DNA of 64,000 nucleotides, taken from assembly GCF_003067705.1 (NCBI RefSeq), contig NZ_QANL01000002.1:682001-746000 (forward strand), written 5' to 3'. Of the stretch, positions 51,052-58,859 are shown piece by piece; position 1 is the first letter of the stretch, and the number at the start of each line of letters is the position of its first letter. Under the pieces are notes generated by a model. It had not been told where the DNA came from. It saw nothing but the letters and a program-made list of their open reading frames with translations, and searched no databases. This DNA comes from Planctomonas deserti (lineage in GTDB: Bacteria; Actinomycetota; Actinomycetes; Actinomycetales; Microbacteriaceae). A program made the position numbers and the translations under genes.

Positions 51052-51055
51052 GACT
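51050..51055 (+). promoter_or_regulatory. Putative -10 element (TAGACT) of the MFS gene
   Basis: Ends 7 nt before the GTG at 51063. CTAG at 51049-51052 is common to both divergent -10 elements, so the two promoters would exclude one another. Confidence 0.5.
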
Positions 51056-51062
51056 TTGAAAT

Positions 51063-52265
51063 GTGAAACGACCGTTTTCGTTACGTCCGGTATCTCCGCT
51101 CCCGCTCGTCGCGGCCGGGACCGGGCTGATCGCCGCCACGTACGGTCTCGTCCGGCTGGCCTACGGGCTCGTCCTGCCCGAGGTGGAGCGGGACCTCGCG
51201 CTCGGCGTCGCCATGGCGGGGGTCGTCTCCGCCGGGGCGTCGGTCGTCTACTGCGCGGGGGCGTTGCTCGGCTTCCTCCTGGCGGCGCGGCACCCGCGGG
51301 CCCTCGTACTCGCCGCGGCGCTCAGCGCGGCGACCGGGGCGGGCGGGATGGCGCTCGCCCCGACCGCCGTGGCGTTCGCCGTGTTCGCGATCGCCGGGTC
51401 CGCCGGCGCGGGGCTCGCGTCCCCCGCACTCGTCGCCGTGCTGCAGCGGAACCCGTCCACGCGGCGGAGCCCCCGCGCCCAGGCGATCGTCAACGCGGGA
51501 ACGGGGCCGGGGCTGGTCGTGGCGGGGGTGCTGGCCCTCGTGCTGCTGCCGGACTGGCGGCTCGGCTGGGGGATCGCGGCCGCCGTCACGATCGCCGCCG
51601 CCGGCGCCGTCCTCCTCACCGATCGCGCCGACGCAGGCGACGCAGGCGACGCTCGCGCCGGGGATGCCAGGCCCCGCCGGCCCTTGCCGCCCGCGTCGTG
51701 GTACGCCGCCCACCGCGGCGTCCTCGCCGCCGCCCTCCTGATGGGCGTCGGCTCGGCCGCGGTCTGGACCTACGGCAGGACCGTCCTCGTCGCGTCCGGC
51801 GCGCCCGCGCCCGTGTCGGTGGCGGCCTGGGTCGCGCTCGGCGTCGGCGGGAGCGCGGTCATCGCCACGGCGAAGGGGCTGGAACGGCTCGGTCCGCGGG
51901 CGGCGTGGGGGCTCACTGCGGGCGTGATCGCGGTGTCCTCGGCGGCGCTCGCAGTCGGGGCGGGCAGCGCGGCGCTCGCGCTCGCGGCCTGCGCCGCGTT
52001 CGGCTGGGGCTACACGGCCGGCAGCGGAGCCCTCATCGCGTGGACGACACAGCTCGACGGCCCGCGAGCGCCGGCCGGCACGGCGCTCCTCTTCGTCACG
52101 CTGATCCTCGGCCAGGCGCTCGGCGCGGCAGCCTTCGGCGCGCTCATCCCCGCCGTGGGGGAGACCGCGGCCTTCCTCGTGGCGGCGGTGGCGTCCGCCC
52201 TCGCCGCCACGCCCGCCCTGCTCGGCGTGTCCCGCGGCAGCATTCCCCAGCCGGCCCGCCGTTGA
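51063..52265 (+). CDS. MFS transporter (YbfB/CynX-like)
   Basis: 400 residues with about twelve membrane helices. The opening LIAATYGLVRLAYGLVLPEVERDLAL and the absence of a charged motif A point to the YbfB/CynX-type MFS branch. Substrate unknown; with the divergent TetR gene an efflux pump is plausible. The palindrome AAACGACCGTTT at codons 2-5 (51066-51077) could be an operator for that TetR. GTG start. Confidence 0.86.
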   Translation: MKRPFSLRPVSPLPLVAAGTGLIAATYGLVRLAYGLVLPEVERDLALGVAMAGVVSAGASVVYCAGALLGFLLAARHPRALVLAAALSAATGAGGMALAPTAVAFAVFAIAGSAGAGLASPALVAVLQRNPSTRRSPRAQAIVNAGTGPGLVVAGVLALVLLPDWRLGWGIAAAVTIAAAGAVLLTDRADAGDAGDARAGDARPRRPLPPASWYAAHRGVLAAALLMGVGSAAVWTYGRTVLVASGAPAPVSVAAWVALGVGGSAVIATAKGLERLGPRAAWGLTAGVIAVSSAALAVGAGSAALALAACAAFGWGYTAGSGALIAWTTQLDGPRAPAGTALLFVTLILGQALGAAAFGALIPAVGETAAFLVAAVASALAATPALLGVSRGSIPQPARR

Positions 52266-52452
52266 ACCGGTGCCGCCCTGAAGTTGCGCGTCCACGCCTG
52301 CCCCACCCGGCGATGCCCTACGCGGGCGGGGGAGCGCGCCCCCCGCGGCACCCCGGGTCCTGCCCGCGTGCAGCCCGTGCTCAGGGGTGTCCCAGAGGGG
52401 GAGCCACTACGCTGTGGGGGCACGCACAAACAACTGAACCAGAGGCTTCCCC

Positions 52453-55398
52453 TTGACTACATCAGCAGCCGAGCCCGCCAGGCGTAGCCGCGCGCCGATT
52501 GCCATCACGGCGGCGATTCTCGCCGCGCTCGTGATCCTGTTCTTCATCTTCGCCGGCTTCTACGCCGACGTCCTCTGGTACGACCAGTTGGGCTATCTCG
52601 GGGTCCTGCTGACGCAGTGGGGCAGCTACCTCGCGCTCTTCTTCATCGGCTTCCTCGCCATGGCGATCCCGGTGTTCGTGAGCCTGCAGGTGGCCTACCG
52701 CTCGCGGCCCGTCTACGCGAAGCTCAACTCGCAGCTCGACCGCTACCAGCAGGTGGTCGAGCCGCTGCGCAGGCTCGCGATGTTCGCGATCCCGAGCGTG
52801 CTCGGCCTGTTCGCCGGTGTCTCCGCCGCCGCGCGGTGGCAGACGACGCTCGAGTGGCTGAACCGCACGCCCTTCGGCACCAGGGATCCCCAGTTCGGGC
52901 TGGACATCTCGTTCTACATCTTCGAGCTGCCCTTCTACCAGGGCCTCGTCGGCTTCGCCTCGGCCGTCGTGCTGCTCTCCGGCCTCGGCGCGCTCGCCAC
53001 GAGCTACCTTTACGGCGCGCTTCGCGTGAACGGCCGCGAGGTGCGCATCTCCAAGAGCGCGCGCGTGCAGATCGCGGTCACCGCGGCCCTGTACCTGCTG
53101 CTGCAGGCCGTGAGCATCTGGCTCGACCAGTACGCGACGCTCGCGGAGTCGAACACCAGCAACCTCTTCACGGGTGCGTCGTACACCGACGTCAACGCCG
53201 TGATCCCCGGCCGCGCGATCCTCGCCGGCATTGCCGCCGTCGTCGCCATCCTCTTCATCGTCACGGCGGTCGTCGGGCGCTGGCGCCTGCCCGTCATCGG
53301 CACCGCGCTGCTCATCGTGAGCAGCCTGCTGATCGGCTCCGTGTACCCGTTCCTCATCCAGCGCTTCCAGGTGGCCCCGAGCGAGAAGAGCCTGGAGTCG
53401 CAGTACCTGCAGCGGAACATCGACCTGACGCGCGACGCCTACGGGCTCACCGACGTCGAGGAGATCCCGTTCGACGCGACCACCGAGGCGTCGCAGGGCG
53501 CGCTCCGTGAGGACGCGGAGACCACCGCGAACATCCGCATCCTCGACCCGTCGATCGCGGGTCCCGCGTTCGACCAGCTGCAGCAGTTCCGGCAGTACTA
53601 CCAGTTCACGCCTCTGCTCGACGTCGACCGCTACGAGATCGACGGACAGGTGCAGGACACGGTCGTCGCCGTCCGCGAGCTCGACCAGTCGGGCCTCGAG
53701 GGCAACCCCTCCTGGGTCAACACGCACCTCGTCTACACGCACGGCTACGGTCTCGTCGCGGCGTACGGCAACCAGCGCACCTCCGACGGCGAGCCGCGGT
53801 TCCTGCAGCAGGGCATCCCGACCACGGGCGCGCTCGGCGAGTTCGAGCCGCGCGTCTACTTCGGCGAGAACTCGCCCGACTACTCCATCGTCGGCGGTGA
53901 GGAGGGCGCGAACGTCGAGCTCGACTACCCGTCCGGTGCGGACGGCGAGGACCAGACCTACACGACCTTCCAGGGCAACGCCGGGCCGAAGCTCGACAAC
54001 GTGTTCAAGCGCCTCATCTACGCGCTCAAGTTCCAGGCGGAGGAGATCTTCCTCGCCGACCAGGTGAGCAACGGCTCGCAGATCCTCTACGACCGCAACC
54101 CGTCCGAGCGCGTGCAGAAGGCGGCGCCGTACCTGACGCTCGACCGCGACCCGTACCCCAGCGTGGTCGACGGGCGCATCGTCTGGATCATCGACGGCTA
54201 CACGACGAGCGCGGACTACCCGTACTCCGACACCCGGCCGCTCGAGGACACCATCGCCGACACGAACACCCCGAACCCGACGCTTGCTGTCGACAACATC
54301 AACTACATCCGCAACGCGGTGAAGGCGACGGTCGACGCGTACGACGGCACGGTCACGCTCTACGCCTGGGACGAGGAGGACCCGATCCTCAAGACCTGGC
54401 AGAAGATCTTCCCGACCACGCTCAAGCCGATGAGCGAGATGTCCGGGCAGCTGATGAGCCACGTGCGCTACCCCGCGGACCTGTTCAAGGTGCAGCGCGC
54501 CGTGCTCGGCCAGTACCACGTGGCCGACGCCGACCCGTTCTACTCGCAGCAGGACGCCTGGACGACGCCGAACGACCCCGCGTCGACCGAGGACGAGCAG
54601 CAGCCGCCGTACTACCTGACCCTGCAGATGCCCGGCCAGGAGAGCCCGTCGTTCTCGCTGTACACGAGCTTCATCCCGCAGCGCACCGGAGAGGGCAGCC
54701 GCAACGTGCTGACCGGATACCTCGGCGTCGACTCCGACGCCGGCTCCGAGGACGGCACGCGGGCGGAGGGCTACGGCAAGCTCCGGCTCCTCGACCTGAC
54801 GAACGACGACACGATCCCCGGTCCCGGCCAGGTGCAGAACACGTTCAACACGAACACCGAGGTGGCCAACCAGCTCGCGCTGCTGACCCGCGGTGACACC
54901 AGCGTGCGACGCGGCAACCTGCTGACCCTTCCGGTCGGCGGCGGCCTGCTCTACGTGCAGCCGGTGTACGTGCAGTCGACCGGCTCGACCAGCTACCCGC
55001 TGCTGCGGAAGGTGCTCGTCGCCTTCGGTGATCAGATCGCCTTCGAGGACACCCTCGACGTCGCGCTGGACACCCTGTTCCAGGGCGAGTCCGGTGCGAC
55101 GGCCGGCGACACGGATGTGCCCGCCGAGCCCGACGCCGGAGCCGGTGGCGAAGCCGACGGCGGCGCCGGTGAGGGCGAGACCCCCGCCGAGGGGGAGACC
55201 CCCGCCGGTGGCGAGGCCCCTGCCGCTCCCGCACCGACGGACGCGCGGTCCCAGGCCCTCGCGGACGCCAACGTCGCGCTCCAGGAGCGCGAGGCGGCGT
55301 ACCGCAGCGGCGACCTCGTCGCCGCGGCCGAGGCCGACCAGCGCTTCGTGGAGGCCGTGGAGCGCGCGATCCAGGCGGAGGCTGCAGCCGGCGAGTAG
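52453..55398 (+). CDS. UPF0182 large membrane protein
   Basis: 981 residues from TTG 52453. Seven membrane helices in the first ~300 residues (opening ITAAILAALVILFFIFAGFYADVLWYDQLGY) are followed by a large extracytoplasmic region with the family blocks NPSWVNTHLVYTHGYG, FLADQVSNGSQILYDRNP, HVRYPADLFKVQ and PVGGGLLYVQPVYVQS. A Pro/Ala/Glu-rich linker and a short helical tail end it. Function is unknown; the family is widespread in actinobacteria and occurs beside the PDZ-Lon protease. GC-rich 187-bp leader region precedes it with TACGCT as a possible -10. Confidence 0.93.
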   Translation: MTTSAAEPARRSRAPIAITAAILAALVILFFIFAGFYADVLWYDQLGYLGVLLTQWGSYLALFFIGFLAMAIPVFVSLQVAYRSRPVYAKLNSQLDRYQQVVEPLRRLAMFAIPSVLGLFAGVSAAARWQTTLEWLNRTPFGTRDPQFGLDISFYIFELPFYQGLVGFASAVVLLSGLGALATSYLYGALRVNGREVRISKSARVQIAVTAALYLLLQAVSIWLDQYATLAESNTSNLFTGASYTDVNAVIPGRAILAGIAAVVAILFIVTAVVGRWRLPVIGTALLIVSSLLIGSVYPFLIQRFQVAPSEKSLESQYLQRNIDLTRDAYGLTDVEEIPFDATTEASQGALREDAETTANIRILDPSIAGPAFDQLQQFRQYYQFTPLLDVDRYEIDGQVQDTVVAVRELDQSGLEGNPSWVNTHLVYTHGYGLVAAYGNQRTSDGEPRFLQQGIPTTGALGEFEPRVYFGENSPDYSIVGGEEGANVELDYPSGADGEDQTYTTFQGNAGPKLDNVFKRLIYALKFQAEEIFLADQVSNGSQILYDRNPSERVQKAAPYLTLDRDPYPSVVDGRIVWIIDGYTTSADYPYSDTRPLEDTIADTNTPNPTLAVDNINYIRNAVKATVDAYDGTVTLYAWDEEDPILKTWQKIFPTTLKPMSEMSGQLMSHVRYPADLFKVQRAVLGQYHVADADPFYSQQDAWTTPNDPASTEDEQQPPYYLTLQMPGQESPSFSLYTSFIPQRTGEGSRNVLTGYLGVDSDAGSEDGTRAEGYGKLRLLDLTNDDTIPGPGQVQNTFNTNTEVANQLALLTRGDTSVRRGNLLTLPVGGGLLYVQPVYVQSTGSTSYPLLRKVLVAFGDQIAFEDTLDVALDTLFQGESGATAGDTDVPAEPDAGAGGEADGGAGEGETPAEGETPAGGEAPAAPAPTDARSQALADANVALQEREAAYRSGDLVAAAEADQRFVEAVERAIQAEAAAGE

Positions 55399-55454
55399 CC
55401 GGTCACCCCGTGGTCACGAGCCGCTCTGACCGTGTGTTAGAGTACTTCTTGTGC

Positions 55455-55528
55455 CGCGGGGTGGAGCAGTTCGGTAGCTCGCTGGGCTCATAACCCAGAG
55501 GTCGCAGGTTCAAATCCTGTCCCCGCAA
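55455..55528 (+). tRNA. Initiator tRNA-fMet (CAU)
   Basis: A complete 74-nt cloverleaf: acceptor CGCGGGG/CCCCGCA, D arm GAGC/GCTC, anticodon arm CTGGG-CTCATAA-CCCAG with CAT at 55489-55491, T arm GCAGG-TTCAAAT-CCTGT. The mismatched C1:A72 at the acceptor end and three consecutive G:C pairs at the anticodon stem are the marks of the initiator. CCA is not encoded. A terminator follows 6 nt later. Confidence 0.96.
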
Positions 55529-55534
55529 CAAGAA

Positions 55535-55575
55535 GAGAAGGCCCGGAACCGTGAGGTTCCGGGCCTTCTCGCGTT
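55535..55575 (+). terminator. Terminator after tRNA-fMet
   Basis: A perfect 16-bp stem (55535-55550 with 55555-55570) and a 4-nt loop GTGA, followed by GCGTT. Its place directly after the tRNA makes termination likely despite the weak T tract. Confidence 0.8.
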
Positions 55576-55663
55576 GATGGGCGCGAGCGGATGTCCTCCT
55601 TCTGCCGTCGCGACTCCACGATCGGGCTGTCGCGACACCCCGGTTGAGGAGCATCCTTGAGGC

Positions 55664-56311
55664 GTGACCGAGATCGAGCCCACTGACTATGCCGAGACGC
55701 TCGGCGTGCTCGAGCGCCGGGTGCACGAGGCACGGTTCACCCTTCAGCGCCGGGCGAACGCCGAACTCCTCGACCTGTACTGGCACATCGGTGACGCCAT
55801 CCTGAGCAAGCAGCGGGTGACTGGATGGGGGAGCGACGTCGTCGGCCGTCTCGCCGGAGATCTGCAGGCCGAGTTTCCGACGATGCACGGCCTGTCGCGC
55901 TCGAACCTCTTCTCGATGCGGGCGTTCGCGGCGGCATGGCCGCTGCGCGACGGGATCGTGCAGCAACCCGTCGGACAGCTGCCCTGGACGCACGTCGTCG
56001 AGCTTCTGAGCAGGCTCGACGACCAGGCGCTGCGGGAGTGGTACGCCGGGAAGGACGTGCAGAACACATGGAGCCGGGCCACCCTCATCCACCAGATCAC
56101 CACGCGACTGCACGAGCGTGACGCCGCGGCGCCCGGCAACTTCCGCGCCGCGCTCTCCCGCCCGGACTCCGAGCTCGCGCACCAGCTCATGAAGGACCCC
56201 TACACGCTGGGATTCCTCGGCGTCGACGCCGACAGCGCCGGCAGCGCGGACGGCGCCAACGGGGAGCGCCAGGACCACCTCACAAGGCAGGACCGTCCGC
56301 GGGTTCCCTGA
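55664..56311 (+). CDS. DUF1016 N-terminal domain protein, lacking the C-terminal nuclease domain
   Basis: 215 residues from GTG 55664. Residues ~8-180 match the DUF1016 N-terminal winged-helix domain of YhcG-type proteins (LLDLYWHIGDAILSKQ, GLSRSNLFSMRAFA, LPWTHVVELLSRL, WSRATLIHQI, then LMKDPYTLGFLGVD). Full YhcG proteins run to ~330-380 residues with a PD-(D/E)XK nuclease domain; here it is missing. A shifted frame just past the stop encodes FPELGD, faintly like the start of that domain. Lying next to a tRNA, it may be a remnant of a mobile or defence gene. Confidence 0.8.
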   Translation: MTEIEPTDYAETLGVLERRVHEARFTLQRRANAELLDLYWHIGDAILSKQRVTGWGSDVVGRLAGDLQAEFPTMHGLSRSNLFSMRAFAAAWPLRDGIVQQPVGQLPWTHVVELLSRLDDQALREWYAGKDVQNTWSRATLIHQITTRLHERDAAAPGNFRAALSRPDSELAHQLMKDPYTLGFLGVDADSAGSADGANGERQDHLTRQDRPRVP

Positions 56312-56338
56312 GCTCGGCGACGTCCGTCACCAAGACGA

Positions 56339-56382
56339 GGGAAGCCGCCCTCCGCGCGCGGACGCGAGGAGGGCGGCTTCCC
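56339..56382. terminator. Bidirectional hairpin between DUF1016 and SDR genes
   Basis: GGGAAGCCGCCCTCC (56339-56353) pairs perfectly with 56368-56382; 14-nt loop. It stands in the 84-bp gap between convergent genes. Confidence 0.75.
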
Positions 56383-56395
56383 GTGCACCCTGCGG

Positions 56396-57148
56396 CTAGT
56401 GCGCCGAGTAGCCGCCGTCGACCAGGTGGTAGCTGCCCGAGATGAACGACGCGGCGTCGCTCAGCAGGAACAGCGTGAGCGCGGCGACCTCCCTGTCCGT
56501 GCCGAGCCGCTGGGCGGCGTGCTCGCCCTCGAGGGCGGTGAGGGCCTCCTGCGACAGGCTGGAGCGGACGAGGGGGGTGTCGATGAAGCCCGGGCCCACG
56601 GCGTTCGTGCGCACGCCCTGGGCCGTGTACTCGAGGGCCGCGACCTTCGTGAGCCCGACAAGCGCGTGCTTGCTGGCGACGTATGCGGCGTTCTGCGCGA
56701 TGCCGACCGAACCGAGCACGGAGGCCATGTTGACGATGCTGCCGCCGCCTGCCTCGACGATGGCGGGCAGCTGGAACTTGAGCCCGTAGAAGACCCCGTC
56801 GAGGTCGACGGCGCGGACGCGGTCCCACGCGTCGATGTCGTAGTCGCCGATCGTCTGCGGCGCGGCGCCGATGCCCGCGTTGTTCACCGCGAGGTGCAGC
56901 GCGCCGAACGTGCTCCGGGCGAACGTCACGGCCGCCTCCGAGTCCTCCCACTTGGCGGTGTTCTGGGCGAATGCGGCCGCCTTGCCGCCGGCGGCGGTGA
57001 TCTCGTCCACGACCGCCTGCGCCGCGTCGAGGTTGATGTCGGTGACGACCACCGAGGCGCCCTCCTCGGCGAGCTCGCGCGCGATCTCCGCCCCGATGCC
57101 GCTGCCGCCACCCGTGACGATGGCTACCCTGCTGTCGAATCTGGCCAT
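56396..57148 (-). CDS. Short-chain dehydrogenase/reductase (SDR)
   Basis: 250 residues, classical SDR. NAD(P)-binding TGGGSGIG (12-19), an acidic residue at the end of strand 2 (VVTDINLDAA, favouring NAD), NNAGIG, catalytic Ser in NMASVLGSVG, YVASKHALVGL with the Tyr-Lys pair, and VGPGFIDTPL. Substrate unknown. ATG 57148 is preferred because AGGAAG lies 10 nt before it; GTG 57157 would be too close. Follows the cupin gene by 92 bp in the same direction. Confidence 0.9.
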   Translation of the reverse strand: MARFDSRVAIVTGGGSGIGAEIARELAEEGASVVVTDINLDAAQAVVDEITAAGGKAAAFAQNTAKWEDSEAAVTFARSTFGALHLAVNNAGIGAAPQTIGDYDIDAWDRVRAVDLDGVFYGLKFQLPAIVEAGGGSIVNMASVLGSVGIAQNAAYVASKHALVGLTKVAALEYTAQGVRTNAVGPGFIDTPLVRSSLSQEALTALEGEHAAQRLGTDREVAALTLFLLSDAASFISGSYHLVDGGYSAH

Positions 57149-57240
57149 GCTGACCACTTCCTCACTGTGCTTCGTTGATGTCCGCGTACGTGCGTTGTGG
57201 GGCCGGGCGCCACCCGGCGGCCGGCCCCACCGTGCGGCTG

Positions 57241-57720
57241 TTAGCCGGCGTGCTGGTCCGACTCGGTCTCCCCGGGCTGCACGGTCCAGGCCGGAGGCTC
57301 GTCGATGCCCTGCTCCTCGTCGCGCTCCGCATCCTCGTCGGTCGGCTGCACGAGCCCCTTGGCGTGGTGGGTCGGCGCGTAGACGGCATAGAGCCGCAGG
57401 GGCTCATCGCCGGTGTTGATCACGTCGTGCCAGGTACCCGCGGGCACCTGGATCGACCAGCCGTCGGTGACCTCCTGCTCGAAGGTGAGCTCGTCCTCGG
57501 CGGGACCCATGACGCACTTGCCCGTGCCGGAGTCCAACCGCAGGAACTGGTCCGTGCCTGGGTGGGCCTCCAGCCCGATCGACTCGCCCGGGGGAATGGA
57601 CATCAGGGTCACCTGCAGGTACTTCCCGGTCCAGGCGACGGTGCGGTACGTGTCGTTCTCGCGGGTCGCGGTCTCGATGTCGAACGCGTTGGGCTCCGGG
57701 CCCCTGTCCTCGATGGTCAT
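57241..57720 (-). CDS. Cupin-domain protein
   Basis: 159 residues. A single cupin barrel with motif 1 around GLEAHPGTDQFLRLDSGTG and motif 2 around VPAGTWHDVINTGDEPLRLYAVYAP; the final ~35 residues are acidic and unstructured (EDAERDEEQG). Metal ligands Glu and His are partly kept. Function unknown; such small cupins may be isomerases or regulators. Upstream of the SDR gene and probably in one transcript with it. Confidence 0.87.
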   Translation of the reverse strand: MTIEDRGPEPNAFDIETATRENDTYRTVAWTGKYLQVTLMSIPPGESIGLEAHPGTDQFLRLDSGTGKCVMGPAEDELTFEQEVTDGWSIQVPAGTWHDVINTGDEPLRLYAVYAPTHHAKGLVQPTDEDAERDEEQGIDEPPAWTVQPGETESDQHAG

Positions 57721-57886
57721 CTACCGGTGTCCTCTCGTCGTGGTGGGTCTGAGAGCGCGGAAGCGACCGGTGGCGGTCGCGCGCACCCCCTTTCGATCCT
57801 CACACGGTTGGGTGCCGGACGCGCTCGAAGTCGGTACCGCACCACGATGTGCCTGCACCGGCGTCGCTCGTACTCTCGCGGCATCG

Positions 57887-57902
57887 GGTCCCGAGGGGGA
57901 CC
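57887..57902 (+). promoter_or_regulatory. Leader hairpin before CPBP gene
   Basis: GGTCCC and GGGACC pair with a GAGG loop, framed by TCTCG/CGAGA. It lies 14 nt before the AAAGGAG ribosome site of the CPBP gene. Role unproven. Confidence 0.3.
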
Positions 57903-57929
57903 GAGAGAACCCGAAAGGAGTGCACTGTC

Positions 57930-58784
57930 ATGTCCCGATCCACCGATCCCGGATCCACCAAGCACCGGTCCACCGATCGCCGGCGACCCGGAACGGCCGT
58001 TGCGTCCGCCCGGCCGGAGCTCCGGCCCCTCCTGGCGTTCGTCGCGCTCGCCCTGCCCATCGGCTGGGTGTTCCTCACGGTGCCGGTCGTGCTCGGCCTT
58101 CCCACCGAGCCGTTCGCCCTCGGTGCGACGCTGTTCGCCCTTCTCGGGCCCGCGTTGATCCTCACGGCGCGGGAGTCCGGCGGGAGCGGTGTCCGCCGGC
58201 TGCTCCGCGATGCGGTCCGGCCACCGCGACCGCCCTGGTGGGCCCTCGTGGCGGTCCTCGCGCTGCCACTGACCACGTGGGCCGCCGCCGTTCCGCTCGG
58301 CGGGGCGCGCCCCCTGACGCCGGCCCTGCTCGGCAGCTTCGCCGTGGGGCTGGTCATCACCACCGTGGTCATCAACATCTGGGAGGAGACGGCGTGGACC
58401 GGGTTCGTGCAGCGGCGGGCGATGGCGATCTGGGGGGCGCTCGGCGGCAGCGTCGTCACCGCGCTCCTGTTCGCCGGGATCCACCTGCCGCTCGCGTTCG
58501 CGGGGGCGAACGGCGCCGGCGACGTGCTCGCGGGCGTCGCCATCCTGGTGGCGACGGGAATCGGGCTGCGGCTCATGATCGCCGGACTCGACCCGTGGAG
58601 CGGCGGCAGCCTGCTGACCGTCGGCATCCTGCACGGCTCGTTCAACGTCACGTCGGATCTGATCGATCCCGCGTACGACTGGCTCCGGTACGTCGTCACG
58701 ATCCTCCTCGGGGTCGCCGTGGTCCTGGTTCTCCGGCGCACGAGCGAACGCGGCAGACGGAGCGGGAGAAGTCCGTCGAAATAG
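57930..58784 (+). CDS. CPBP (CAAX/Abi) family intramembrane metalloprotease
   Basis: 284 residues with about seven to eight membrane helices. The family motifs are present: WEETAWTGFVQRR (EExxxR-like, motif 1), AGIHLPLAF (motif 2 His) and GILHGSFNVTSD (motif 3 His/Asn). Bacterial members are often linked to bacteriocin self-protection or membrane protein cleavage; substrate unknown. A hydrophilic N-terminal ~30 residues contains two similar STD/STK segments. Good AAAGGAG ribosome site. Confidence 0.88.
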   Translation: MSRSTDPGSTKHRSTDRRRPGTAVASARPELRPLLAFVALALPIGWVFLTVPVVLGLPTEPFALGATLFALLGPALILTARESGGSGVRRLLRDAVRPPRPPWWALVAVLALPLTTWAAAVPLGGARPLTPALLGSFAVGLVITTVVINIWEETAWTGFVQRRAMAIWGALGGSVVTALLFAGIHLPLAFAGANGAGDVLAGVAILVATGIGLRLMIAGLDPWSGGSLLTVGILHGSFNVTSDLIDPAYDWLRYVVTILLGVAVVLVLRRTSERGRRSGRSPSK

Positions 58785-58859
58785 CCTCCCCACCAATACC
58801 TCTCGGATGCTAGGTTTTCGGGTGGGCCGCTCATCGAGGACGCGGTCGAGGAGGAACCA

